From Bacillota bacterium (GTDB lineage Bacteria; Bacillota; Desulfitobacteriia; Desulfitobacteriales; Desulfitobacteriaceae), in NCBI GenBank assembly GCA_023390635.1, contig JAEWCM010000190.1, forward strand, positions 1 to 15,800: 15,800 bases of DNA, read 5' to 3'. The notes beneath the pieces are model-generated. The model saw only the letters and a program-made list of their open reading frames with translations. It ran no database searches and was not told the DNA's origin. Shown piece by piece: positions 1 through 7,068 of this stretch. A program made the position numbers and the translations under genes. Each line of letters begins with the position of its first letter. Positions within the stretch are counted from its first letter, which is position 1.

Positions 1-405
1 CCCTCATCCTCATCAAACTTTTGGTGCTTGATGCTGGTCGACATCGACAGTTTTAAAAATATCAATGACACCTACGGACATCTGCAAGGTGATCAGGCTT
101 TAAAAGCCGTCTCAGTTACCCTTTCCTCGACATTCAAAGAAACAGGAATGATCGCCCGCTGGGGAGGAGAAGAGTTCTTAATTTTCCTTAATGAGACTTC
201 TCTCTTTCATACTAATCGTTTAGCAGAAACTCTCAGACATAATATTGAACAAATTCAATTCAACAATGATATGAAGATCACTGTTTCCATCGGCATTTCT
301 GCTTATCGCTTGGGAGACTCCTACGATACTTTGCTCAAGCGGGCAGATGACTGTCTTTATAAAGCTAAAAAACAAGGACGAAACCAGATCATCTGTGAAC
401 TATAA
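1..405 (+). CDS. GGDEF-domain protein (diguanylate cyclase), C-terminal part
   Basis: This is the 3' end of a gene that starts before the window; the frame is open from base 1, and the first in-window starts (TTG at 28, ATG at 31) fall inside the domain. GGDEF domains condense two GTP into the second messenger c-di-GMP. Visible landmarks are the metal/nucleotide segment LVDIDSFKNINDTYGH, the active-site loop RWGGEEF and the C-terminal VSIGIS and ADDCLYKAKKQGRN segments. The active-site residues are intact, so catalytic activity is plausible. The product-inhibition I-site (RxxD, nine residues before GGEEF) reads KETG, so allosteric feedback is probably absent. Any N-terminal sensor lies outside the window. 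The last 17 bases overlap the 3' end of the convergent hydrolase gene. Confidence 0.93.
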   Translation, partial: PSSSSNFWCLMLVDIDSFKNINDTYGHLQGDQALKAVSVTLSSTFKETGMIARWGGEEFLIFLNETSLFHTNRLAETLRHNIEQIQFNNDMKITVSIGISAYRLGDSYDTLLKRADDCLYKAKKQGRNQIICEL

Positions 406-1102
406 TTTGTCCAGCATTTCCCTGCATCGCATAACAATAGTTATTTTCAAAAGCGTTAGCTAAAGCTTGATGTCCATATATGCCGGGGTGAATTTGATCT
501 CTTCCCATCACCGGCTTACCTTCCCCGGCTATTTTGCTCAACCAGGGTTCCACTGCTACAAATTGATATCCTGCTTGCCGCACTGTCATCGCCAAGACCT
601 GATTAGCCCTACCGATCACTTGCTGTGCAAAGGGACAATATCGTCCATATGAAGTGTTAGCACTATAGAGTAAGGGATTATACAACCCGGCAACCTGTAC
701 AAAAGCATAAGGATTGATTTGTTTGATCCGGCAGGCAATCTGCTGCATATTTAGCCTTAATCGGTTAATGATAAGAGAAACATTAATTTGCTGTCCCTGT
801 AGAAGAGTAGGTACTACCTGCAACAAATCATTGGATCCAATAGTTACCGTAATAACGGCAGCCTGCCTTATAGTATTATTCAGCTCTCCATCCCTCTGCA
901 GCATATCGAGCAGCTGAGTAGAGGTCAATCCGTTTAAGCCTCTGTTAATACAGCGGTCAATACCTCTCGGCCTTAACCATTGACTATAAATCGTAACAAA
1001 AGAAGAGAAAGGGGAAATACCGTAGCCAACTGTGATTGAGTCTCCCAAAGCAGCATAAAGCAGTCCGGTTTGCTGTCTGGAAGCAACAGAAACGAGAGAC
1101 AA
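389..1102 (-). CDS. SGNH/GDSL-family hydrolase (lipase/esterase-like)
   Basis: A serine hydrolase of the SGNH fold, a family that cleaves esters of lipids, acyl groups or acetylated sugars; the substrate cannot be read from sequence. Family blocks appear in order: GDSITVGYG with the nucleophile Ser near residue 22, the block II glycine in NRGLNG, block III GSND with the oxyanion Asn, and the C-terminal DQIH carrying the catalytic Asp and His. At 237 residues it has normal family length. I placed the start at TTG 1102: the frame is open to an ATG at 1123, but a strong AAAGGAGG (1112-1119) lies inside that longer frame, nine bases before the TTG. No signal peptide is obvious, so it is probably cytoplasmic or at most weakly exported. 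It converges with the GGDEF gene and overlaps it by 17 bases. It is divergent from the coat genes. Confidence 0.87.
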   Translation of the reverse strand: MSLVSVASRQQTGLLYAALGDSITVGYGISPFSSFVTIYSQWLRPRGIDRCINRGLNGLTSTQLLDMLQRDGELNNTIRQAAVITVTIGSNDLLQVVPTLLQGQQINVSLIINRLRLNMQQIACRIKQINPYAFVQVAGLYNPLLYSANTSYGRYCPFAQQVIGRANQVLAMTVRQAGYQFVAVEPWLSKIAGEGKPVMGRDQIHPGIYGHQALANAFENNYCYAMQGNAGQIIVHR

Positions 1103-1184
1103 TGTTAACAACCTCCTTTCCATAATTTACTATACAATTTATGCTGTATCCTCTCTTTTTTCCAGTTAACCGGAGAAGTTTCTT

Positions 1185-1213
1185 GTATAATTTGGATTAT
1201 TTTTAAGATAATA
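1185..1213 (+). promoter_or_regulatory. Candidate forespore sigma (SigG/SigF-type) promoter for the coat gene pair
   Basis: GTATA at 1185-1189 matches the SigG -35 consensus GHATR. GATAATA at 1207-1213 matches 6 of 7 positions of the -10 consensus CATWMTA, with a 17-base spacer (18 is usual). It lies about 40 bases before the first coat gene, whose product suggests sporulation control. A vegetative -10 (TATAAT at 1186-1191) overlaps it but has no recognisable -35. CotF proteins of other species are often made in the mother cell, which argues against SigG. Tentative. Confidence 0.3.
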
Positions 1214-1253
1214 CCTAGTGGGGAAACATTAAAGGTGAAAGGAGTGTTAATCT

Positions 1254-1439
1254 ATGTCACAGTTAAGCCAAGTAGAACTGCAAAATTTGCGTCATCTGAT
1301 CGGAGCCCACGATACAGCCTGGCAAAAACTTCAGACCTATGCTCAGCAAGCCACCGATCCACAGGTGAAATCGTATTTTCAGAAATCTGCCCAAGATGCT
1401 CAGCAGACTAAACAGCAATTAATGTCATTTTTGGATTAG
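1254..1439 (+). CDS. Small spore-coat-associated protein (CotF-like partner)
   Basis: A 61-residue, Gln-rich, all-helical protein with no membrane segment or Cys. Its pattern (LRHLIGAHDTAWQKLQTYAQ, then DPQVKSYFQKSAQ and TKQQLMSFL) looks like the small proteins encoded directly before CotF-type coat proteins in spore-forming Clostridia. AAAGGAG nine bases before the ATG supports the start. Its stop codon is part of the AGGAGG ribosome site of the next gene (14-base gap), so the two are almost certainly co-translated. A role in the spore coat is inferred from the neighbour and general resemblance; no catalytic motif is visible. Confidence 0.8.
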   Translation: MSQLSQVELQNLRHLIGAHDTAWQKLQTYAQQATDPQVKSYFQKSAQDAQQTKQQLMSFLD

Positions 1440-1453
1440 GAGGAATATACTCT

Positions 1454-1699
1454 ATGCAAGAGAAAGCTATGGTGAATGATGCCCTCGCGTCAGTAAAAAG
1501 CAGCCTGACCACTTATGCAAATGTGATCTCAGAATGCGCCAACCCCAGCCTCAGATCAACCATCCAGCAAATCAGAAATAACTGCGAGGCTTCCCAACTT
1601 GAGCTCTTTAAAATTGCTCAAAACAAAGGATATTATCAACCGGCTGCAATGGCAGACAACAACGAAGTACAGCAGGTAAAATCTCAGCTAGGCGGCTGA
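1454..1699 (+). CDS. Spore coat protein, CotF family
   Basis: An 81-residue helical protein matching the Coat_F family pattern: an N-terminal EKAMVNDALASVKSSL helix, a central YANVISECANPSLRSTIQQI segment and an ELFKIAQNKGYYQPA segment that corresponds to the family's typical FxxMxxKGWY ending. CotF proteins are structural components of the Bacillus and Clostridium spore coat. The full family length is present. The AGGAGG ribosome site overlaps the stop codon of the preceding small gene, and a strong terminator lies 12 bases downstream, so the pair forms a two-gene unit. Confidence 0.85.
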   Translation: MQEKAMVNDALASVKSSLTTYANVISECANPSLRSTIQQIRNNCEASQLELFKIAQNKGYYQPAAMADNNEVQQVKSQLGG

Positions 1700-1710
1700 T
1701 CCCCAGCTTA

Positions 1711-1772
1711 AAATAAAAAAGAAACGGCTAAAGCAAAAATATATTTTTGCATAGCCGTTTCTTTTTTATTTT
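1711..1772 (+). terminator. Long intrinsic terminator after the coat genes
   Basis: A near-perfect inverted repeat: an outer stem of about 20 bp (core GAAACGGCTA with TAGCCGTTTC) and an inner stem GCAAAAAT with ATTTTTGC, separated by a small AA/A bulge. It is followed by TTTTTTATTTT. The A-tract on the 5' side mirrors the T-tract, so it could terminate in both directions, but only the coat unit ends here. It separates that unit from the kinase/ABC operon. Confidence 0.88.
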
Positions 1773-1846
1773 GGCCCACCTTCTTTAAACATTTGCCTAC
1801 TAAATGGAATATTATGGATAAATAGGATGTATAAGGAGGTAACTCC

Positions 1847-3187
1847 GTGCTTGATCATCTTATGCGGCATTTTCGCCGTTATCAGGAGATCATCTCCATT
1901 CTTGTCCGCAATGGCTTTGGTTTTATTATTGCCGACCAACCTCATATCAGCCACAAAATCAACGGAGATTCGGACTTGGCCCGCCTAGGACAGCGGATTA
2001 GCCAAACATTGGGGGAGTTGGGGCCAACTTTTATCAAAATTGGCCAATTCGCCAGTACCCGCCCCGACCTTATTCCCAAGCCTATCATCCGCCAACTGGA
2101 AGAGCTGCAGGACAATGCACCGATGATTTCTTTTACCGAAGTAAAAACTTCTATTGAAAAAGAACTTGGCTCTCCCCTCGACACTCTTTTTCATCAATTC
2201 AATCCCTTCCCTTTAGCTACCGCATCCATCGGTCAGGTACATCAGGCTTTCCTCCCCAATGGGGAGCCGATCGTGGTTAAAATACAGCGTCCCAATATCA
2301 TGGCTGTTATTCAGACCGATCTGGAAATCCTGAGCGGACTCATCACACTTGCGGAACAGCGGTTTCCCTTCCTAAAGACTTATGCCTTATCTGAAATATT
2401 GGCAGAATTCTCCGACTGGCTGCAAAAAGAGCTCAACTACGTTCAGGAAGGTCACAATGCCGAATTGATCAGGCAGAATTTCATTGGCGATTCTCATATC
2501 ATCGTTCCTCAAATCTTATGGGATCTCAGCTCGGAACGGATACTGAGCATGACTTATATCGACGGTACCAAGCTCAATGAGCGGGAAGAACTCTCATCTC
2601 TCCACTATGACCGTAAACTGATTGCCCGCCGCCTGAGCAAAGCCCTCTTTCAGCAAATCATTCGGGACGGTCTTTTTCATGGTGATCCCCATCCGGGAAA
2701 CATTTTCGTTTTGCCGGATGAGAAAATTGCTTTTGTGGATTTCGGGATTGTCGGTCATCTCTCTCCTGAACTGAAACATCAATTCGTCAGCCTGCTCAAA
2801 GCGTTGACCTGCCGCAATACCAAAGGAATTATCAATATTTTGCTTCAGCTCGGCCTGGTCGATGAAACTGCCAATCTTGCTGACTTGGAGCAGGATTTGG
2901 AAAAGGTGAGACACAAACATTTCGACACCCCATTAAATCAAATCTCCCTCACTCAATTAATCCACGACTTTTCCCAGATGGGAAATAAGTACCGCATTGA
3001 ATTACCGAAAGACTTTATCTTGTTAGGAAAAGTCCTTCTCACCTTGGAAGGAATTCTACACGATTTGGACCCTGGAATCAGCATTGCTGAACTGGCCAAG
3101 CCGCTACGCTACGAATTGATTAAAGAAAAAATTTTTATTCTTCGCTGGATAGCAAAGCTAAAGAAGAAGAAGAAAAAGATCAGTTAA
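1847..3187 (+). CDS. UbiB/ABC1/AarF-family atypical kinase, short form without the C-terminal membrane segment
   Basis: A 446-residue member of the ABC1/ADCK/UbiB family: atypical protein-kinase-like ATPases tied to isoprenoid quinone biosynthesis or lipid handling. Signature elements in order are KIGQ (64-67, the family-specific KxGQ motif), the Ala-rich nucleotide loop ATASIGQVH (124-132), the ATP-binding Lys in VVKIQRP (145), Glu in LNYVQEGHNA (201), the catalytic loop HGDPHPGN (278-285) and the DFG Asp (298). All key residues are kept. GTG 1847 is the start, six bases after AAGGAGGT. Many bacterial relatives are about 550 residues with two C-terminal membrane helices; this one ends in a lysine-rich tail (KLKKKKKKIS) with no hydrophobic segment. 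It lies 43 bases before the ABC ATPase gene, so it probably heads the operon. The substrate is unknown. Confidence 0.9.
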   Translation: MLDHLMRHFRRYQEIISILVRNGFGFIIADQPHISHKINGDSDLARLGQRISQTLGELGPTFIKIGQFASTRPDLIPKPIIRQLEELQDNAPMISFTEVKTSIEKELGSPLDTLFHQFNPFPLATASIGQVHQAFLPNGEPIVVKIQRPNIMAVIQTDLEILSGLITLAEQRFPFLKTYALSEILAEFSDWLQKELNYVQEGHNAELIRQNFIGDSHIIVPQILWDLSSERILSMTYIDGTKLNEREELSSLHYDRKLIARRLSKALFQQIIRDGLFHGDPHPGNIFVLPDEKIAFVDFGIVGHLSPELKHQFVSLLKALTCRNTKGIINILLQLGLVDETANLADLEQDLEKVRHKHFDTPLNQISLTQLIHDFSQMGNKYRIELPKDFILLGKVLLTLEGILHDLDPGISIAELAKPLRYELIKEKIFILRWIAKLKKKKKKIS

Positions 3188-3230
3188 TGGTCAAAAGGAG
3201 AATTCATTAATTTAAGGTTGGTGAATACCA

Positions 3231-4151
3231 ATGATCGATGTTAAAAATATTTCCAAACTCTATTCTGCTCAAAAGTATGGCGATCAAGATGATCAATCTT
3301 TGAAAGGGGTCCAGAATATCTCCTTTGCGATAGAAGAAGGAGAAGTTTTTGGGCTGCTCGGCCCGAACGGAGCAGGCAAGACCACTCTCATTCGCGTGCT
3401 GATGGGCTTTATTAAAGCAGATTCAGGTCAAGCTTTAATCAGCAACCTTGATTGCTGGAAGAAGTCAGTCGCTGTCAAAAAATTGGTAGGTTACCTGCCG
3501 GGAGAAATTAATTTTTTCAACCGAATGTCCGGTAAAGAATTTCTGAATCTTATGTCCGGATTACATGGGGATCGGCCGTTTCATCGAGAAAGACAAACCT
3601 ACTTGACTAAACGGCTGGACCTTGATGTTAAACAACCGATTCGTAAGATGTCTAAAGGGATGAAACAAAAACTAGGCATCATTTACGCTTTAATGTTGGA
3701 CGCTTCGGTCTTGATTTTAGATGAACCTACCTCCGGCCTTGATCCAATCATGCAAAAGCTTTTTATCGAATTGATTTTGGAAGAAAAAGCCCGTGGCAAA
3801 ACTATTTTTATTTCTTCCCACTTATTCCCCGAGGTAGAAAGAACATGTGACAGAGCTGCTATTATCCGCAGTGGCCACTTAGCAGCCATCGAAAACGTAA
3901 AGAGATTAAAGCAAATGCAGCGAAGAATTTTTGAGATCACCTTTGCCGACCCGGCCCAGGCTCAACATCTTTATGAACAACAACTAGGACCAGGCAAAAT
4001 AAACGGCTGTCAACTCTCCCTTGAGATTGAGGGTGACCCTAATCCTCTTCTTCATTTTCTCTCTCAAATAGGGGTTAAAGATTTTAGCCAAAAACCCACC
4101 GGCTTGGAAGAAACATTTATGCATTTCTACGAAGAGGAGGAATGCTTGTGA
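3231..4151 (+). CDS. ABC transporter ATP-binding protein (ABC-2-type exporter)
   Basis: A 306-residue ABC ATPase. Motifs are Walker A GPNGAGKT (44-51), signature MSKGMKQK (140-147, SKG in place of the usual SGG), Walker B VLILDEPTSGLD (160-171) with the catalytic Glu 165, and the switch His in SSH (197). The Q-loop glutamine position reads Gly (YLPGEINFF, 88-96), a variant also met in ABC-2-type transporters. A C-terminal extension of about 90 residues follows the nucleotide-binding domain. It should power the two permeases of this operon (4148 and 6262), because no second ATPase is encoded between them. The gene ends in a GTGA overlap with the first permease, a sign of translational coupling. 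Confidence 0.93.
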   Translation: MIDVKNISKLYSAQKYGDQDDQSLKGVQNISFAIEEGEVFGLLGPNGAGKTTLIRVLMGFIKADSGQALISNLDCWKKSVAVKKLVGYLPGEINFFNRMSGKEFLNLMSGLHGDRPFHRERQTYLTKRLDLDVKQPIRKMSKGMKQKLGIIYALMLDASVLILDEPTSGLDPIMQKLFIELILEEKARGKTIFISSHLFPEVERTCDRAAIIRSGHLAAIENVKRLKQMQRRIFEITFADPAQAQHLYEQQLGPGKINGCQLSLEIEGDPNPLLHFLSQIGVKDFSQKPTGLEETFMHFYEEEECL

Positions 4152-4951
4152 ATAAGGCCTTATTCCAAGCCATGTTCAAAAATCAAGGACAAAAAGCTCT
4201 GGCCTATGCCGGAGGCCTTTCCTCTTACAATTTGCTTCTGATCGGAGTCTACCCGGCCCTTTCCCACACTTCCGCCATGGCTGATTTAACAGACCATTTG
4301 CCTAACTCTGTAAAGCAGGTTTTCGGTATACGCTCTGATAACGAATTCACTACGTTCTCTTCTTTTGTTTCATCTCAGTGTTTCGGGCAAATCTGGCTTT
4401 TAGTCACCGGGATTTATGTCATCAATACTGCTGATGAATTAATTGCTTCATTAGCAGATCAAGGATCACTGGCATACCTTTTAGCTTCCCCTTTAAAAAG
4501 GCAAGAGCTTTTTTATACTCAAACCGCTGTACTGGCCGGAGGGCTTGCTTTGTTTATCATCCTCACTGCATTAGGAATTTTCGCAAGTACAACCTTCTTT
4601 AAAATTCCTTTTGACATCTGGCCTCTTTGGCGGCTTGCCGTCAGCGAATTTGCCCTTTTTATGCTTATCGGATCTTATAGCTTGCTATTTTCCGTGCTTT
4701 CACTTAACTCTTCCTATGCAATGCTAAGCACTTCAGCCCTTACTTTTCTTGCTTATGCCTTCGATATTCTTTCCGGTCTTGATGACCGTTTCCTGTGGAT
4801 CAAAGATTTCACTCCCTTTGGTTGGATACGCCCGGAAAAGATATTGGCGGGAGAGATTTTTCCGTTCCGGATTTTAGGACTGTTCAGCCTTTCTGCCCTT
4901 CTCACTGCTCTATCTGCAACACTTTTCAGCCGAAAAGATATTCATGTTTAA
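4148..4951 (+). CDS. ABC-2-type transporter permease, first paralog
   Basis: A 267-residue membrane protein with about six hydrophobic segments, for example LLLIGVYPAL, IWLLVTGIYVI, LAGGLALFIILTALGIF, FALFMLIGSYSLLFSVL, LSTSALTFLAYAF and LGLFSLSALLTALSATLF. The frame is open to an ATG at 4142, but only one base separates that from GAGGAGG (4134-4140). GTG 4148 has ideal seven-base spacing and overlaps the ATPase stop (GTGA), so I chose it. It shares landmarks with the second permease at 6262: L/FPxxVKQxFG, a DFTP or NFTP loop followed by a RP motif, and an SRKD or SRRD C-terminus. The two probably form a heterodimeric pore with the single ATPase. Cargo is unknown. The first gene after it in the operon encodes the small basic Cys-rich peptide. 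Confidence 0.88.
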   Translation: MNKALFQAMFKNQGQKALAYAGGLSSYNLLLIGVYPALSHTSAMADLTDHLPNSVKQVFGIRSDNEFTTFSSFVSSQCFGQIWLLVTGIYVINTADELIASLADQGSLAYLLASPLKRQELFYTQTAVLAGGLALFIILTALGIFASTTFFKIPFDIWPLWRLAVSEFALFMLIGSYSLLFSVLSLNSSYAMLSTSALTFLAYAFDILSGLDDRFLWIKDFTPFGWIRPEKILAGEIFPFRILGLFSLSALLTALSATLFSRKDIHV

Positions 4952-4973
4952 AATTTTGAAAGGAATGATTAAT

Positions 4974-5174
4974 ATGCCTTTAAGAAACTTTAATTCTTTC
5001 TCCCCCTTCCCACTACGCGGCCTGGAACGTTATATGCGACGGCATGGGGTATGCAACTCCCAATTGCGCAGTATCTGCGATATTATCAACAATAACTGTA
5101 AGTGCAGCGGTGGGGAAATGAGAAGATTTTTCAGACAATGCCTTGACAGCAATCTGAAAAACTTCCGGAAATAA
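4974..5174 (+). CDS. Small basic five-cysteine peptide, unknown function (candidate modified peptide)
   Basis: I do not recognise this protein. The preferred start, ATG 4974, has AAAGGA nine bases upstream and gives 66 residues; the frame could also start at 4944, overlapping the permease end. It has Cys at 27, 35, 42, 44 and 56, thirteen Arg/Lys against four Asp/Glu (net about +9), an aromatic/proline-rich N-terminus (NFNSFSPFPL) and an arginine-rich tail (EMRRFFRQC). No signal peptide or membrane segment is visible. It sits 22 bases after the first permease and 27 bases before a methyltransferase, all on one strand. That placement suggests a peptide substrate or cargo, or a small metal-binding or regulatory partner of the transporter. 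A GG pair at 46-47 is present but lacks the hydrophobic pattern of a classic double-glycine leader. Confidence 0.6.
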   Translation: MPLRNFNSFSPFPLRGLERYMRRHGVCNSQLRSICDIINNNCKCSGGEMRRFFRQCLDSNLKNFRK

Positions 5175-5201
5175 ATTGAAAATGAGGAAGGGTGAAAGGA
5201 C

Positions 5202-6254
5202 TTGGACGCAAGTATGCTGGCTCTCCTGGGCAAAACTACTGTCTTAATGGAGAATTTGGGATTTCTTTGGATTGTACAATCAGGCTTGGAGCTTAATCTA
5301 TGGGATGAGTTGGAAAACAATAAAAGTTTAGATGAACTAATGCTTTCACATCCGGAATGGAACAGAACTCTCCTCGACCATTGGCTGGAGCAGGCTTACC
5401 GTCAGGACCTATTGGTTAAAGATAATGAGCGATTTTGCATTTCCAAATTAGGCAAAGCCATCAAGCAATATAAGGATCATGGTCTGGAAGCCATGTATAC
5501 GGAAATGTCCAAACATTGGAGCTTAGGTTTTGCCCACCTTTCCCAGCTAATAGCTAACCAAGAAAAGAAACTGGTGCTCAGCTCCGACATGGAAGATAAA
5601 CTGATCTCAAAAGCATCCCTAGCCTCCGAGCCCTTTGTCTGGCCATTTTTACGCCAAAAATGTGCAAAAGAAGGTTGGCTGCGTGTTCTTGATCTAGGCT
5701 GTGGTGAGGGTTTGTATTTGAAGAAGCTCACTGATCAATTTCCCCTTTTGCAGGGAGTAGGTATTGAAATGAATTCAGCCGTTACCTTACGGGCCCAAGC
5801 AACTATCAAGGCTTCCGAAGGCCGGCTGGAAATTCTTTGCGAAAATATCTTGTCCCTCCTTGATGGGGAGAAGTCTCTTCCCCTTTTGAACCGGCTGGGA
5901 AAATTTGATATCTGTCTTCTCAACAACAGCATTTATTATTTCTCTCAAGAACAAAGACTTGCTATTTTAGACGCCGTAAAAAAGCTTTTGACCCCCAATG
6001 GCCAGATAGGAATCTTAACCGCTGTGCGTAAAGGAGATCCGGCTCCTATTTTCCGCACTCACATCCCTCAAAATCTTATGAGTCTTTACCTGGCCTGCCA
6101 TCAAGGATTTCAAGGACTTCCTACTCAAGAAGACATGACAACCCTCTTCCTTAAGGCAGGCTACACTTCTCCACAAATTTACGTGATGCCCTTAGGCACG
6201 TCCCATTATTTTTTCTCCCGTTTGGATAAAAACTTTCCCGAACTACAGAGGTGA
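5202..6254 (+). CDS. SAM-dependent methyltransferase with N-terminal winged-helix-like domain
   Basis: A 350-residue class I methyltransferase. Residues 25-90 look like the winged-helix dimerisation domain of O-methyltransferases (GLELNLWDEL, then LDELMLSHPEWN, then LLVKDNERFCISKLGKAI). The Rossmann core starts with motif I VLDLGCGEG (162-170), followed by the acidic GVGIEMN (motif II), FDICLLNNSIYYF and LLTPNGQIGILT. The acceptor substrate cannot be read. The TTG at 5202 is used here, with AGGAAGGGTG upstream; ATG 5214 is an alternative four codons later. It is enclosed between the two permease genes of one ABC transporter and directly follows the small Cys-rich peptide gene. A role in modifying that peptide or another transported molecule is an inference from position. 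Confidence 0.88.
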   Translation: MDASMLALLGKTTVLMENLGFLWIVQSGLELNLWDELENNKSLDELMLSHPEWNRTLLDHWLEQAYRQDLLVKDNERFCISKLGKAIKQYKDHGLEAMYTEMSKHWSLGFAHLSQLIANQEKKLVLSSDMEDKLISKASLASEPFVWPFLRQKCAKEGWLRVLDLGCGEGLYLKKLTDQFPLLQGVGIEMNSAVTLRAQATIKASEGRLEILCENILSLLDGEKSLPLLNRLGKFDICLLNNSIYYFSQEQRLAILDAVKKLLTPNGQIGILTAVRKGDPAPIFRTHIPQNLMSLYLACHQGFQGLPTQEDMTTLFLKAGYTSPQIYVMPLGTSHYFFSRLDKNFPELQR

Positions 6255-6261
6255 ATCGTCT

Positions 6262-7068
6262 GTGAATGATGCTTTATTTTGGGCTCTGCTTAAGCAAGAA
6301 AAGAAAAAAATTATCGGCCTTTCTTTGGGAATCACTTTCTATGAGTGGTTAATTACCTGGGTCTACCCCATTCTGCTTCGTTCACCGGCTATTAAAGAAA
6401 TCCCTGACCTCTTCCCTTCTGCCGTCAAGCAAGCCTTCGGCGTTTCTGCAACCGAAGGCGACCTTTCTTATGAAGCATATATCACTGCCCAGCTGCTTGG
6501 CCGGCTTTGGCCCCTGCTTATTACCTTTTACGGGATCAATACGGCCAATTCCGTCATCCATCGGCCCATTGAACAGGGAAAGATATCCTTTCCCCTTTCC
6601 GCTCCAATCACCCGCTCAACGATTTTCAGCACTCAGCTTGGAGTGCTGTGTACAGCATTGGCTTTCATCAGCAGTGCGGCTTTAGGAGGGATTTATTCGG
6701 CCACCGCTTATTGGGATATCGCCATCCCCCGCTGGCACTATTTTCGTCTGCAAATTCTCACCCTGCTTTTATCCGTAACACTCAGTGCGTATACTCTCCT
6801 GATTTCCTTTCTTTTTAACTCTCAAGATAGAGCTGTTGGTTGGGCAGCGGGCCTTATCCTGATGTTCTATGGATTAGATGTGGTCTCTGATCTGAGTGAA
6901 TCCTTCAAATGGCTAAGAAACTTTACTCCCCTTGGACTTTTCCGCCCTCAGGAAGTATTACAAAAAAATGTGCTCCCCTGCAAAGCTTTTACTTTCTTAA
7001 GCATATCTTGCGCTGTCTCTTTGGTTCTGACCCGCCTTATCTATTCGCGCCGTGACTTTCCAGTCTGA
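6262..7068 (+). CDS. ABC-2-type transporter permease, second paralog
   Basis: A 268-residue membrane protein with about six hydrophobic segments. It aligns by eye along its length with the first permease (4148): FPSAVKQAFGV, a periplasmic-side or loop segment SYEAYITAQLLGRLWPLL, SAPITRSTIFSTQLGVL, NFTPLGLFRPQEVL and a C-terminal YSRRDFPV. Start GTG 6262 lies seven bases after AGAGGTGA, which itself contains the methyltransferase stop codon, so the genes are coupled. The protein probably pairs with the first permease on the shared ATPase. Its stop codon forms the first bases of the terminator hairpin, and the next base belongs to the convergent exporter gene. Confidence 0.88.
   Translation: MNDALFWALLKQEKKKIIGLSLGITFYEWLITWVYPILLRSPAIKEIPDLFPSAVKQAFGVSATEGDLSYEAYITAQLLGRLWPLLITFYGINTANSVIHRPIEQGKISFPLSAPITRSTIFSTQLGVLCTALAFISSAALGGIYSATAYWDIAIPRWHYFRLQILTLLLSVTLSAYTLLISFLFNSQDRAVGWAAGLILMFYGLDVVSDLSESFKWLRNFTPLGLFRPQEVLQKNVLPCKAFTFLSISCAVSLVLTRLIYSRRDFPV

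Noticed and set aside
1103..1123. Seven-residue longer N-terminus of the SGNH hydrolase
   Set aside because: These codons contain the AAAGGAGG ribosome site that fits the TTG at 1102.
4944..4973. Earlier start of the small peptide at ATG 4944, overlapping the permease
   Set aside because: No ribosome site at proper spacing before 4944, while AAAGGA lies nine bases before ATG 4974.
4974..5174. Classic double-glycine leader peptide with core after GG 46-47
   Set aside because: The residues before GG (NNNCKCSGG) lack the hydrophobic -4/-7/-12 pattern, and no C39 peptidase-type ABC protein is encoded in the operon. Not claimed as a feature.
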